NCBI GenBank assembly: GCA_029931535.1
Contig: JAQPZY010001660.1
Span: 5,047,001 to 5,111,000 of the forward strand
Direction: 5' to 3'
DNA: 64,000 bases
From: Margaritifera margaritifera
Taxonomy: Eukaryota; Mollusca; Bivalvia; Unionida; Margaritiferidae
In this document: positions 1 to 13,894 of the stretch, one piece after another
How positions within the stretch are numbered: position 1 is the first letter of the stretch
How the letters are laid out: each line of letters starts with the position of its first letter
Notes under the pieces: generated by a model
Told to the model about the DNA's origin: nothing
Seen by the model: only the letters and a program-made list of their open reading frames with translations
Databases searched by the model: none
Made by a program: the position numbers and the translations under genes

Positions 1-919
1 CATTCACATAAGGTTGAATGTAAAAGAACTTGTATAAAATAGAATTTAAATCCCTTATCAATAAAAAATGACGTCCCAAGTCCCCCTGACCACCTATAAC
101 CCCCATTATAAATAAAGTTAAAATCGCTAACCCCTTCTATAATGTTCATATCCTCTACGCTCCTTTTTCTAAAACAAAGCTATTTATCCTCTTTACCATT
201 CCCATAATCCATATAATAGTACTATTCTAGTGTAAGAAAAAATAAATATAGGCCACCATTTTTTCTTTTGAGGCATTATTTGACAAGGAGGAATTAACAT
301 TAAGTAACCGTTTTATGAGCTTCTGAGGACAATGGTAAATTCTGTGTTAGAAATGTTCATAGGCTGTTATCATTGTTAAATTCTATATGAGGCTAAAGAA
401 GTGGGGGGGAGGGGGGGTAGAAACTATATCAATCCTAAAATGTTATAGTTCTCACTGGCAGCCAATTGTGGGGGGGGGGGGGTAATTATAATTTTTTTTT
501 TATAATTTTTTTTTTTCTGTTTGTGCATAAGAATAGAAAATTTTTCATTGATCAGTTTTTAAAAACTTGTGTTATGTTTTAACAATTGTCTAATAAACAC
601 AGTATGAATTGGTGTGTGTGCCACAAATTTACATTGCTAAAATTCATTTAGCCTGCATTGTCTGTAATTTTAGCTTCTGCAAGGCGTGCGTTAAAAAATT
701 ATAATGTTACAATTCCCAAAGCACAGACTGGAATAAACAGTTTTCACGTCTAATTCAGTCGCCGTCTGAAAGCAAACGCGGTTGATTCACTTGTGAAAGT
801 ATTACATTTTTTTTAGCAATGAAATTGCTTATAATGACTGACTTTTTTTCTCCAAAACTTGTGTTTTGCTCGAGATTCAAGACATGCAGTGGAAAATATG
901 ACAGCCGATACCCAAGTTA

Positions 920-1074
920 AGACTGATTGTATTCTAACATTTTTCTGTGCTAGTTTTTGAAAACAGTAGATCTAATGTTAGAATTGTTTCGGGAAGCTAA
1001 AGATGGATTGTAACATTTTTCTGTTTGTGTTTTGAAACATGGTCAATCGGATTCCTGGCATCGGTATGTGTGTC

Positions 1075-1105
<31 letters not shown>

Positions 1106-1810
1106 ATGTGTGAATATCTTATTCATATTTATTTTAAAAATATTAAGACACTTGCTTTTTATGGTATATATTCCCTCTGAATAAAATTAAAATGACATGT
1201 CGTCCAAAAATTCCAAAGGAAACGTATCGTCTTGTGGAATCCGATCTTTTTTTTAATAAAATCACACAAGATTTAATTCAGAAGATATAGCATTTCTTTG
1301 CCCGTCGTCAATATACTATTCTAAAACCACAACTTACTGTCAGCTAACAATATTTTCATTCATCAAATTCTTTCGAAATATCAGTAACTTGATAAACAGG
1401 CACAGTGTTAAATCGCTTCTGCATCTGGTGACGGTCGAAATTCAGTTGTGAAGTTGAAGACAACGTAGAGCAAAATATTACCTATGAACTGGTTTTTTAG
1501 AGCAGCAATACTTGGTTATAATTTTAAAAACTAACGAATTTGACTTGAAGTTAAGATTTCCTGTACTGTAAGATTTTTATCTGTGCTAGATCTTGAAAAC
1601 AGTATAACTAATGTTTTGAATTTGTCTCGTGACACATCGAATACATTTTTTTTTACGAAGCAAAAGACGGGTTTTAACATTTTTCTGTTCAAATTATCAG
1701 ATTTTAGCGTAAACTAAGATATCTTGTACTGTAAAGTTGTAAGTTTGTGTTCTTTGAAAACGGCAAAACTATTGTTAGTTCATTATTTGTGACATATGTA
1801 AGCTAAACTC
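920..1810. repeat. Diverged short internal repeats of the array unit
   Basis: A loosely conserved block recurs at about 935-1050, 1560-1690 and 1730-1810. It reads as a TAACATTTTTCTG-type segment followed by TTGAAAACAGTA and an (A)ATGTT tail. A second diverged pair matches 1075-1200 with 2035-2165: a GA-rich run, then AATATCTTAT, then a TATATATTCC-type segment. The same blocks occur in the other array units. They look like an old minisatellite; no coding function is seen. Confidence 0.6.
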
Positions 1811-2222
1811 TATATTTAGTAGGATCAGTGAAATATACCTTATGAAGACCAGAAGGAACAGAAGAAGAAACACACAACTGTTCTACATATTTTTACGTAA
1901 TCATTGACAAATATTGACTACGGTAAAATCATTATGAGATACTAAACATTGGTAATGATTGAGTAGTATCTGTTTTTAAGAGAATATGGTGACCCTAAGA
2001 AGGGCTTTTTGAATGACTCTCTGTGCAGTTCTGACCAGAGAAAGAGAGAGAGAGAGATTGGGCGTGTATGTATTGGAATATCTTATCCATACTTAAAAAT
2101 ACAAACTAACAAACTTACGTTATTTTGGTATATATTTCCTTTGAATAAAATTACAAGGAAAGTTCAAAAGAACATCAAAAAAATCAATTTTTCTTTTTTT
2201 TACAGTGTTTTTTTTTTTTTTT

Positions 2223-2360
2223 TTATTTCACTGGCAGGGGTTCTTCTACTGTTTCTTCTACGTGTTGTGCTTTGAATTTCTTTGTTGCAATGGGTTCTTC
2301 TTCTTCTTCTGAAATTTTCTCATTTTTCACTTTTTTCGCTTTCCTGGGACATTCTGTAGA
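2223..2360 (-). other. Charged reading frame ending at an oligo(A) run; possible retropseudogene tail
   Basis: Read on the minus strand, about 46 codons rich in Lys and Glu (an EEEEE run, then ATKKFKAQHVEE, ending EEPLPVK) stop at a TAA followed directly by about 17 A residues (T run at 2206-2224). Stop codons break the frame upstream, although similar charged stretches continue in other frames to about 2500. A C-terminus followed at once by poly(A) is what a processed pseudogene would look like, but GA/CT-rich DNA also yields such peptides. Equivalent positions occur in the other two units. The source gene is unknown. Confidence 0.25.
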
Positions 2361-2651
2361 CCACTATCTTTTTTCTTGACAATGATTTCAGATATCTTAA
2401 CGTTTGTTTCAGTTTTCTCCTGTCTTAAAGGTTCCTTTTCTTTAACGGTATGGACGTTCTGGAGCCCAATGTCCTTTCTCTTGAGAGGTATAACAAGCAT
2501 CTTGACTTTTATCTCGAGAAGAGTTGTCTGAAGTCTTGTTGGAAGTGTACTTACGGAAGCATCTTTGTAAATCTCAGACCAGAAGTGTCATCTGTTGTGG
2601 TTCTTACATCTTCACAGATTAAAATTGCCTGAGTGTATTCTCGTACGCAAG

Positions 2652-2809
<158 letters not shown>

Positions 2810-2844
2810 ATCCTAGGCAAATCAAACACGATTAGTCTGCCGTC

Positions 2845-2943
2845 ATGAAACGAGCATACCATTCCAACGAGAAACCAGAAGCCAAAAGACGACGACGTTC
2901 TATGTCGCCTCATATGATAAGAGAAGTAATTAGCAGAAGTTAA
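2845..2943 (+). other. Short basic reading frame, possible fragment of a nuclear protein
   Basis: A 32-codon frame starts MKRAYHSNEKPEAKRRRRS, including an RRRR cluster of nuclear-localisation type, and stops at 2941-2943. One base shift away, coding-like sequence continues to about 3030 with an acidic then Ser/Thr-rich stretch (DFEEDMNDHE...PSTSTGPRES). The same frames recur at about 11163 and 19505. It could be a decayed exon or transposon protein tail. I do not recognise a family, and chance is a real alternative. Confidence 0.22.
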
Positions 2944-3429
2944 CGCTAGCGACTTTGAAGAAGACATGAATGATCATGAGACAATGCCATCTACATCCAC
3001 TGGACCGAGAGAGTCAAGATCAGTCAAGTAGAAAGTCGTTTGGTGGCTCCTGAAGGTTATCTTCACATTCCAGCTACCCAACAAGTGAGTTCCAGAAAAT
3101 TTACAACGACTGTTTACGCTTACACTGTTAAATTTAAATAGTACGAGTCCTAAAGTTTCTCATGTCTTTGCATGTACTGCTCATAAATTTGCCACAAAGA
3201 ATCTTCTAGTAAACAAATCCAAGAAATATATTCACTAACATGCACATGACACGTCGTTTAAAATTCAAAGGAATCTTCTCGTCTTGTGAAATCAGTTTTT
3301 TTTAAAAGTATTTAGTAATTCACTAAGTCTTGAACACTGTCATTCACTTCCCTCCACGGAATTTTGGTGTAACACTGATGACCGAAGTCGCGGCATGGCA
3401 TGCTTTACATCGCGTTCACGGTTGATCAA

Positions 3430-3750
3430 TGTCTGACAATTTGAACATTTTGAAAGTAATCAGACTTCTTATAGCATTTAGATACCTATGATTAAAAGAA
3501 TATGCCGTTTCGGATGCAATTGTTCTTTGCGTTTCATTTGAATTTGTACAAAGTAGTGGTAAATGTGTTCTCGCAGCTCAGGAGATAGATTCTGAAAATG
3601 CTCTTCTAAACTCTCCATTTACAGGAATTACTTTTGATCATTTAAACATTTTCAAACTAATCAGCTTTTTATATACAGCATTCAGATACCAGTGATTAAA
3701 ACGTCTATGTCGTAGAGGATGCAGTGTTCTTTTTGTAAACAGTAAATTTG
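3430..3750. repeat. Diverged tandem pair in the array unit
   Basis: Two segments, about 3430-3560 and 3615-3745, share a TTTGAACATTTT-like start, an ATCAG...TATA...GCATT(T/C)AGATACC block and a later GATGCA(A)...TGTTCTTT block. The duplication is old and degenerate, and it recurs in the other array units. Confidence 0.55.
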
Positions 3751-3939
3751 CAAACCTCACAAACGTGAAACTTTTTTATCATTGGTACGAACATGTTACT
3801 CACAATCTATAGAGAAAAAAATATAAAGAAGAATGGATATGCGAAAATCCAAATTCCAGTCAGAAGGAAATGTATGAGAATTCTGGACCATTAGTGAATT
3901 TAAAATATGGGAATTAAACATTAAGGTTATATCTTATGG

Positions 3940-4062
3940 TACGAATGTCCATAGGTTTAACATTATTGGCCTCTATGTCCTCAAACTTGAAATGTAATGG
4001 TAAAGGTGTCCGTATGTTTAACATTATGGGGGAGTATGTCCTCTAACGGGAACTTTAATGTT
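3940..4062. repeat. Two-copy tandem repeat of about 61 bp
   Basis: The segments starting near 3940 and 4004 both read (A/G)(A/G)TGTCC(A/G)TA(G/T)GTTTAACATTAT, then TATGTCCTC, then a poorly conserved tail. The repeat is also present near 12260 and 20600. The adjoining 4060-4430 is a decayed array of TTATxTACTATCC and ACCAATACCC-type words, which explains the 94-codon frame at 3997-4281. Confidence 0.55.
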
Positions 4063-4840
4063 AAAACTAAACTTACTAACCAATACACCGTTTGGAATGA
4101 CCAACGCTCAGTTATTTACTATCCAAAAACCAGTTACCTACTAGCCAGCAACCACAATATAGGTCAACACTCTGTTTATATTGACCATCACCCAATTATC
4201 TTCTTTCCATCACCCAGTTATCTACTATCTAACAAATTGTTCAGAATGACCATTACCCAGTTATGTACCATTCATTACTAAGTTATATACTATCCAATAC
4301 CCACACTTTTCCATCAACATGACCAATACCCATTTATTTACTATAAAACGTCCACGCTATAGCATTAACACGCCGTTGGAGTGAACAACACTCCGACACC
4401 CACACTATACCATCAACACGCCGTCTGGTTGCATGGCATGGCATCACATTCTTCTTCCTTTAACTTTTGGTAGAGTTGATCATATTTGTTTCTGTGCGGA
4501 ATGACTCTTTCTTGGTGAACATTTGTACGAAAAATGATATTTCTATCTTTGAACTTGTTATATTCGAGAACGATACTGTATCAAAAACAAATAAGCTCGG
4601 CGTAAGGTTTGGTGTAATTTTATATCAAAGTAGGGAGCTACATATTTTTTTAAACGGCAAAAACTAAATTACACCGAAGTTATGTATCGTACATGGAGTG
4701 TTTTGTACTTGTTAAGAAGAGAATTTTGTTCCGTCTGTCCGTAAAAATGCCTATCACACACAAGCAAGATTAGGAGTGCATACACACACTATAAATACAA
4801 ATATATTTATAAACTATCACACAAAAGGGGTCCTACAGCA

Positions 4841-5277
4841 GAATTTAATAACTGCTTGCGTTCATTGCTTGACAAACATGCCCCAGCAACCAAGTGCAGA
4901 GTATCGATTCAAAAATGTTCCCCATGTTATAGTAGTGTTAGGGACCAGCTTCGCACTGCTAAAAGAGAACGCCATAAGTCTGAGAGGCTTTGGCTTTCCA
5001 CCAGCCTCACTGTTCATAAGCAAATCTCTGAAGCCGCAAAGAAAAATGTCACATAGTCCATTACTGAAAGCTACAACAACTGCAAAGAGCACTTCAAGAT
5101 TACTAACAAGCTAATGCCAAGGAATAAATGTACACCCATTCCAACGACCTTCTCTCCGATCGACCTTCCAGACCTGTTTGCAAATTTCTTCCATGATAAA
5201 GTACAAACCATTAGAGATAAGCTTGACAACACAATTTCAGTTGACTCATCGTCACCATACAGTTGTGATACAGAATT
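4841..5277 (+). pseudogene. 5'-truncated LINE fragment cut by the array breakpoint (first unit)
   Basis: The translation resembles the region between endonuclease and reverse transcriptase of CR1/L2-type non-LTR retrotransposons: LRSLLDKHAP, then RTAKRERHKSERLW, LTVHKQI and, after an in-frame TAG, LPDLFANFFHDKVQTIRDKL. The piece ends abruptly at 5277, where the array unit restarts. The uninterrupted counterpart at 21501-23712 shows what follows in the parent element. The 5' truncation at about 4841 predates the array because all units share it. Confidence 0.8.
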
Positions 5278-5493
5278 ACATCGTACTTGAAGGCCGCAAC
5301 TTACTGTAAGAAGTGACGAAATCTTACATAATACGAAACTATCATGCTGTTCCTGCATGTGTGTGTATCCTAAATCGGAACCCCTCGCTGTTTTACTTAC
5401 AATTATCTGTTTTATTATATTTACAAACACTCACTGATTGACTGATCTTATTTATTTTTTATTTCATTTATTTGTCCATGTTGCTGACGCCTG

Positions 5494-5494
<1 letters not shown>

Positions 5495-5580
<86 letters not shown>
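5495..5580. repeat. (TA)n microsatellite
   Basis: About 42 TA dinucleotides. The counterpart at 13813-13892 is a few repeats shorter. Confidence 0.98.
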
Positions 5581-5582
<2 letters not shown>

Positions 5583-5998
5583 TTTATACGGTCTATAAAC
5601 TTCAATAGAAAGGTAAATGTAGCTATCTAAAGACTGCACAGAAAAGAATGTAAATGCTTGTCATTATAATACTGGAAAACTTGCATTAGCCAGATTTAGC
5701 TTAAATATGACAACTACATAGAACTTTTGCATATCAACATGGATGAATAAACAAGTTCTTTTATTTTTTTATTTTTTTTTATCATCATCATCATCATCAT
5801 CATTCAAAAACTTTTGAACACTTTTAAGTTGTTTAATGATTTCCATTTAAAACCAAAGTGAAACGACGATGGCTCTGATTTAAGAAACGGTTCTAGCGTG
5901 CAGAGTTCCTTACAGTTGTGTGAAGAAGTTCATGTCCTGAATGAATATCCACACCAATAAATACACTGGATTACTGGTATTTTATTTTCAAACACCAA

Positions 5999-6161
5999 GT
6001 ATGTATGTATGTATGTATGTATGTATGTATGTATGTATGTATGTATGTATGTATGTATGTATGTATGTATGCATGCATGCATGCATGCATGCATGTATGT
6101 ATGTATGTATGTATGTATGTATGTATGTATGTATGTATGTATGTATGTATGTATGTATGTG
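5999..6161. repeat. (ATGT)n tract with an internal (ATGC)n block, first unit
   Basis: A tetranucleotide array of ATGT interrupted by about six ATGC repeats near 6069-6094. The counterpart at 14311-14487 has the same interruption but fewer ATGT repeats before it and more after it, so both flanks have slipped since duplication. The overlapping Met-Tyr-Val-Cys and His-Thr-Tyr-Ile frames are translations of the repeat. Confidence 0.98.
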
Positions 6162-6199
6162 TGCTGAGGTATAAAAAGGAAAGGGACAGGAATAGATAC

Positions 6200-8349
6200 A
6201 AAAGAAGACATTTTTCACTAAAATATGCAACTAATAACTTTCATCCAAAATGAGTAAAATGTACCCAAAAAATGCATCAGTTTATCTGAGATGTACCCAA
6301 TGTAGAATATTTTAAGACTTCTGTTATATAATATTCCAAATTTTGAATAGCTCTTAAGGGCTATTGGTAATATACAATTCAGTACAGGTGGTTGGGGGAT
6401 GGTACTCTGATTGTGAAGAAATGGCTACAAATTATGATAATAGTGATGTCCCATTTCTTTTAGTTAAGTATCCTGTAACATTTAGCAGCGAGTGTGTGAA
6501 AGAATAACTTATAATAAAAACAATTCCATACCATTTTGTCCACAGACTTCGATGCAGTGTACAGCAATATGGAGTCTGTATGCAGTGAAAAAGAAATGTC
6601 ACTAACACTTATGAAGAATCCATTTAGTGGCAAGGAGAAGTGGATTTTGTATAAAACTTGCAGAAATTGAACATGAGCTGTTTTTCTGCACATACCGTTT
6701 GCAAATAAAATGGAGTTTTATCAGTCCTAAACAATGTTGACAGTAGTTCCTAAAACAAAAGATCGGGAGGCCTGAACTGTCCATAAGCAGCATTTTATGA
6801 TGAAGACAATGACACAATTCTACATGTATTTTGTTAATAATATTAATGACACAATTTTCGGTCCCAAACATTATGATGATCCCCAAATTAATAGTCTGGA
6901 ATATTTTCATATTCTCCGTTCACATGTCTTTCTATATTTGCACGTGGTTTATTCGACATGAAGTTCAATCCACTGTAGAAAAGCACATGGATATATACAT
7001 GTATACCAGTTATATTCACCATCACTAAGCATGTTGCGCTATACTTAGTTCAAAATTCACTATTATTGACAATTGTAAAATCCAACAGAATAGCACGAAG
7101 TACCTTCTTCTAAAGCATGCAGCTGCTCATATATCTTACCTGATCAGTTTGTAATTTTGTTAAAATTTGTCTTTTTCTAATTGAACTACACAATGGCATT
7201 AGGTGAAGTGCCTTCTCACACACTAGCGGAAATACATAAAACGACTACAATATTTCATTTTATTTACAAGCAAATTCAATATATATCCCATTTATGCATG
7301 CATATAAGGTTTATTTAGGATAATTAGCTAATGTCAAGTACTTTTCGTCATCTTTAGACGGGTATTAAGAACGAAGGACTGATAATACGTGAAGATATAA
7401 ACTTCAGCGGAGTAATATTTACAGAACCATATGTGGGGAAAGACGAGCGAAAAAGAAGTAAAACGTAAACACGCAAATGAGTCATTTCATAGAATGTATT
7501 TCAGGAATGCTTAGGAATTTTCTTCGCTACTAATAGTACCGTCCACAAGTGTACTTTCAATATGGAAAGTTTGATAGCCATCGGGTTACAGGTATGCGTA
7601 AAATATGACTGTCAGTCATGGAACCGAGTTGACTGCAAGAAGACCAATATGGCAGCCGCCATTATATGGCATGGTGACGTTTGCCACATGCATTGTACGC
7701 AAGGTTCAGCGTATATGAAAAATGTAACGCTCGTTGCATCTTGCTTAATCTTCATGCAACACGATAATTACAAGGCAATAGCTCAATACTATCTCAATAC
7801 CGTGATCAATTGCGCGTAAAATTCAATATCAAATTGCCTTTTTTTACCTTTTATAATTTTTTTTCCGCAAAAGAGATTGTACCTGCACATTTAAATTACA
7901 GTTGCTTAAGTTAATAATTTATAATTATTTACTTATTGCGTACTATAAGTGATATATTGCTATACCACACCCACCCACCCTGTTAAGCCTATTCGCATTA
8001 CCAATAGCCCTTAAACACGTACTTTGAAAGAGTACTGCCGGCCAAGCTGTAGCCATGCAGCTCATAGAGTTTACTATCAGTACGGGCTTATTGAAAACAA
8101 GGCAAATGAAATAATAAATTAGACATGAGGTGGGAGTTTGTAATAGACAGAGGTAATGTCTCCACATCGATTACTTGCCTTAATGTTCGGTAAATGTTCA
8201 TGGATTTAGGTTATCATATGTAATTAAACTGTGTATGAATAGAAAAATGTGCATTAAGTGTCTGCTATGATCCTTCATATAAATAAAGTAAAAATATCTA
8301 CCTCCATCTATAATGTTCCTACCCTCCTATTTTAAATAAACTACAATCT
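6200..8349. other. Array-unit sequence with no recognised feature
   Basis: Apart from short open frames (the longest are 102 codons minus at 6602-6910 and 85 codons plus at 7562-7819), I see no domain, splice pattern or repeat. The 85-codon frame has eight Cys but no recognisable motif or signal peptide. The segment recurs at 14520-16677. Confidence 0.5.
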
Positions 8350-10992
8350 CATTCACATAAGGTTGAATGTAAAAGAACTTGTATAAAATAGAATTTAAAT
8401 CCCTTATCAATAAAAAATGACGTCCCAAGTCCCCCTGACCACCTATAACCCCCATTATAAATAAAGTTAAAATCGCTAACCCCTTCTATAATGTTCATAT
8501 CCTCTACGCTCCTTTTTCTAAAACAAAGCTATTTATCCTCTTTACCATTCCCATAATCCATATAATAGTACTATTCTAGTGTAAGAAAAAATAAATATAG
8601 GCCACCATTTTTTCTTTTGAGGCATTATTTGACAAGGAGGAATTAACATTAAGTAACCGTTTTATGAGCTTCTGAGGACAATGGTAAATTCTGTGTTAGA
8701 AATGTTCATAGGCTGTTATCATTGTTAAATTCTATATGAGGCTAAAGAAGTGGGGGGGAGGGGGGGGTAGAAACTATATCAATCCTAAAATGTTATAGTT
8801 CTCACTGGCAGCCAATTGTGGGGGGGGGGGTAATTATAATTTTTTTTTTATAATTTTTTTTTTTCTGTTTGTGCATAAGAATAGAAAATTTTTCATTGAT
8901 CAGTTTTTAAAAACTTGTGTTATGTTTTAACAATTGTCTAATAAACACAGTATGAATTGGTGTGTGTGCCACAAATTTACATTGCTAAAATTCATTTAGC
9001 CTGCATTGTCTGTAATTTTAGCTTCTGCAAGGCGTGCGTTAAAAAATTATAATGTTACAATTCCCAAAGCACAGACTGGAATAAACAGTTTTCACGTCTA
9101 ATTCAGTCGCCGTCTGAAAGCAAACGCGGTTGATTCACTTGTGAAAGTATTACATTTTTTTTAGCAATGAAATTGCTTATAATGACTGACTTTTTTTCTC
9201 CAAAACTTGTGTTTTGCTCGAGATTCAAGACATGCAGTGGAAAATATGACAGCCGATACCCAAGTTAAGACTGATTGTATTCTAACATTTTTCTGTGCTA
9301 GTTTTTGAAAACAGTAGATCTAATGTTAGAATTGTTTCGGGAAGCTAAAGATGGATTGTAACATTTTTCTGTTTGTGTTTTGAAACATGGTCAATCGGAT
9401 TCCTGGCATCGGTATGTGTGTCTGTGTGTGTGAGAGAGAGAGAGAGAGAGAATGTGTGAATATCTTATTCATATTTATTTTAAAAATATTAAGACACTTG
9501 CTTTTTATGGTATATATTCCCTCTGAATAAAATTAAAATGACATGTCGTCCAAAAATTCCAAAGGAAACGTATCGTCTTGTGGAATCCGATCTTTTTTTT
9601 AATAAAATCACACAAGATTTAATTCAGAAGATATAGCATTTCTTTGCCCGTCGTCAATATACTATTCTAAAACCACAACTTACTGTCAGCTAACAATATT
9701 TTCATTCATCAAATTCTTTCGAAATATCAGTAACTTGATAAACTGGCACAGTGTTAAATCGCTTCTGCATCTGGTGACGGTCGAAATTCAGTTGTGAAGT
9801 TGAAGACAACGTAGAGCAAAATATTACCTATGAACTGGTTTTTGAGAGCAGCAATACTTGGTTATAATTTTAAAAACTAACGAATTTGACTTGAAGTTAA
9901 GATTTCCTGTACTGTAAGATTTTTATCTGTGCTAGATCTTGAAAACAGTATAACTAATGTTTTGAATTTGTCTCGTGACACATCGAATACAATTTTTTTA
10001 CGAAGCAAAAGACGGGTTTTAACATTTTTCTGTTCAAATTATCAGATTTTAGCGTAAACTAAGATATCTTGTACTGTAAAGTTGTAAGTTTGTGTTCTTT
10101 GAAAACGGCAAAACTATTGTTAGTTCATTATTTGTGACATATGTAAGCTAAACTCTATATTTAGTAGGATCAGTGAAATATACCTTATGAAGACCAGAAG
10201 GAACAGAAGAAGAAACACACAACTGTTCTACATATTTTTACGTAATCATTGACAAATATTGACTACGGTAAAATCATTATGAGATACTAAACATTGGTAA
10301 TGATTGAGTAGTATCTGTTTTTAAGAGAATATGGTGACCCTAAGAAGGGCTTTTTGAATGACTCTCTGTGCAGTTCTGACCAGAGAAAGAGAGAGAGAGA
10401 GATTGGGCGTGTATGTATTGGAATATCTTATCCATACTTAAAAATACAAACTAACAAACTTACGTTATTTTGGTATATATTTCCTTTGAATAAAATTACA
10501 AGGAAAGTTCAAAAGAACATCAAAAAAATCAATTTTTCTTTTTTTTTACAGTGTTTTTTTTTTTAATTTCACTGGCAGGGGTTCTTCTACTGTTTCTTCT
10601 ACGTGTTGTGCTTTGAATTTCTTTGTTGCAATGGGTTTTTCTTCTTCTTCTGAAATTTTCTCATTTTTCACTTTTTTCGCTTTCCTGGGACATTCTGTAG
10701 ACCACTATCTTTTTTCTTGACAATGATCTCAGATATCTTAACGTTTGTTTCAGTTTTCTCCTGTCTTAAAGGTTCCTTTTCTTTAACGGTATGGACGTTC
10801 TGGAGCCCAATGTCCTTTCTCTTGAGAGGTATAACAAGCATCTTGACTTTTATCTCGAGAAGAGTTGTCTGAAGTCTTGTTGGAAGTGTACTTACGGAAG
10901 CATCTTTGTAAATCTCAGACCAGAAGTGTCATCTGTTGTGGTTCTTACATCTTCACAGATTAAAATTGCCTGAGTGTATTCTCGTACGCAAG

Positions 10993-11125
<133 letters not shown>

Positions 11126-13158
11126 TATCCTAGGCAAATCAAACACGATTAGTCTGCCGTCATGAAACGAGCATACCATTCCAACGAGAAACCAGAAGCC
11201 AAAAGACGACGACGTTCTATGTCGCCTCATATGATAAGAGAAGTAATTAGCAGAAGTTAACGCTAGCGACTTTGAAGAAGACATGAATGATCATGAGACA
11301 ATGCCATCTACATCCACTGGACCGAGAGAGTCAAGATCAGTCAAGTAGAAAGTCGTTTGGTGGCTCCTGAAGGTTATCTTCACATTCCAGCTACCCAACA
11401 AGTGAGTTCCAGAAAATTTACAACGACTGTTTACGCTTACACTGTTAAATTTAAATAGTACGAGTCCTAAAGTTTCTCATGTCTTTGCATGTACTGCTCA
11501 TAAATTTGCCACAAAGAATCTTCTAGTAAACAAAATCCAAGAAATATATTCACTAACATGCACATGACACGTCGTTTAAAATTCAAAGGAATCTTCTCGT
11601 CTTGTGAAATCAGTTTTTTTTAAAAGTATTTAGTAATTCACTAAGTCTTGAACACTGTCATTCACTTCCCTCCACGGAATTTTGGTGTAACACTGATGAC
11701 CGAAGTCGCGGCATGGCATGCTTTACATCGCGTTCACGGTTGATCAATGTCTGACAATTTGAACATTTTGAAAGTAATCAGACTTCTTATAGCATTTAGA
11801 TACCTATGATTAAAAGAATATGCCGTTTCGGATGCAATTGTTCTTTGCGTTTCATTTGAATTTGTACAAAGTAGTGGTAAATGTGTTCTCGCAGCTCAGG
11901 AGATAGATTCTGAAAATGCTCTTCTAAACTCTCCATTTACAGGAATTACTTTTGATCATTTAAACATTTTCAAACTAATCAGCTTTTTATATACAGCATT
12001 CAGATACCAGTGATTAAAACGTCTATGTCGTAGAGGATGCAGTGTTCTTTTTGTAAACAGTAAATTTGCAAACCTCACAAACGTGAAACTTTTTTATCAT
12101 TGGTACGAACATGTTACTCACAATCTATAGAGAAAAAAATATAAAGAAGAATGGATATGCGAAAATCCAAATTCCAGTCAGAAGGAAATGTATGAGAATT
12201 CTGGACCATTAGTGAATTTAAAATATGGGAATTAAACATTAAGGTTATATCTTATGGTACGAATGTCCATAGGTTTAACATTATTGGCCTCTATGTCCTC
12301 AAACTTGAAATGTAATGGTAAAGGTGTCCGTATGTTTAACATTATGGGGGAGTATGTCCTCTAACGGGAACTTTAATGTTAAAACTAAACTTACTAACCA
12401 ATACACCGTTTGGAATGACCAACGCTCAGTTATTTACTATCCAAAAACCAGTTACCTACTAGCCAGCAACCACAATATAGGTCAACACTCTGTTTATATT
12501 GACCATCACCCAATTATCTTCTTTCCATCACCCAGTTATCTACTATCTAACAAATTGTTCAGAATGACCATTACCCAGTTATGTACCATTCATTACTAAA
12601 TTATATACTATCCAATACCCACACTTTTCCATCAACATGACCAATACCCATTTATTTACTATAAAACGTCCACGCTATAGCATTAACACGCCGTTGGAGT
12701 GAACAACACTCCGACACCCACACTATACCATCAACACGCCGTCTGGTTGCATGGCATGGCATCACATTCTTCTTCCTTTAACTTTTGGTAGAGTTGATCA
12801 TATTTGTTTCTGTGCGGAATGACTCTTTCTTGGTGAACATTTGTACGAAAAATGATATTTCTATCTTTGAACTTGTTATATTCGAGAACGATACTGTATC
12901 AAAAACAAATAAGCTCGGCGTAAGGTTTGGTGTAATTTTATATCAAAGTAGGGAGCTACATATTTTTTTAAATGGCAAAAACTAAATTACACCGAAGTTA
13001 TGTATCGTACATGGAGTGTTTTGTACTTGTTAAGAAGAGAATTTTGTTCCGTCTGTCTGTAAAAATGCCTATCACACACAAGCAAGATTAGGAGTGCATA
13101 CACACACTATAAATACAAATATATTTATAAACTATCACACAAAAGGGGTCCTACAGCA

Positions 13159-13595
13159 GAATTTAATAACTGCTTGCGTTCATTGCTTGACAAACATGCC
13201 CCAGCAACCAAGTGCAGAGTATCGATTCAAAAATGTTCCCCATGTTATAGTAGTGTTAGGGACCAGCTTCGCACTGCTAAAAGAGAACGCCATAAGTCTG
13301 AGAGGCTTTGGCTTTCCACCAGCCTCACTGTTCATAAGCAAATCTCTGAAGCCGCAAAGAAAAATGTCACATAGTCCATTACTGAAAGCTACAACAACTG
13401 CAAAGAGCACTTCAAGATTACTAACAAGCTAATGCCAAGGAATAAATGTACACCCATTCCAACGACCTTCTCTCCGATCGACCTTCCAGACCTGTTTGCA
13501 AATTTCTTCCATGATAAAGTACAAACCATTAGAGATAAGCTTGACAACACAATTTCAGTTGACTCATCGTCACCATACAGTTGTGATACAGAATT
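13159..13595 (+). pseudogene. 5'-truncated LINE fragment cut by the array breakpoint (second unit)
   Basis: Same fragment as at 4841-5277, with no evident substitution, ending at the 13595/13596 junction. It carries the same in-frame TAG after the LTVHKQISEAAKKNVT segment, so that stop was present before the array expanded. Confidence 0.8.
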
Positions 13596-13811
13596 ACATC
13601 GTACTTGAAGGCCGCAACTTACTGTAAGAAGTGACGAAATCTTACATAATACGAAACTATCATGCTGTTCCTGCATGTGTGTGTATCCTAAATCGGAACC
13701 CCTCGCTGTTTTACTTACAATTATCTGTTTTATTATATTTACAAACACTCACTGATTGACTGATCTTATTTATTTTTTATTTCATTTATTTGTCCATGTT
13801 GCTGACGCCTG

Positions 13812-13812
<1 letters not shown>

Positions 13813-13892
<80 letters not shown>
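13813..13892. repeat. (TA)n microsatellite, second unit
   Basis: About 39 TA dinucleotides; counterpart of 5495-5580. Confidence 0.97.

Positions 13893-13894
<2 letters not shown>

Noticed and set aside
3997..4281. 94-codon frame repeated in all three array units
   Set aside because: It reads through a degenerate run of TTATxTACTATCC and ACCAATACCC words; low-complexity DNA explains it.
5930..6253. Six overlapping frames of Met-Tyr-Val-Cys and His-Thr-Tyr-Ile repeats
   Set aside because: Translation of (ATGT)n; not a repetitive protein gene.
7562..7819. 85-codon Cys-rich frame in the array unit
   Set aside because: No signal peptide, no spaced Cys pattern, no splice context; within the expected length of chance frames. 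Kept only as a note in the surrounding region.
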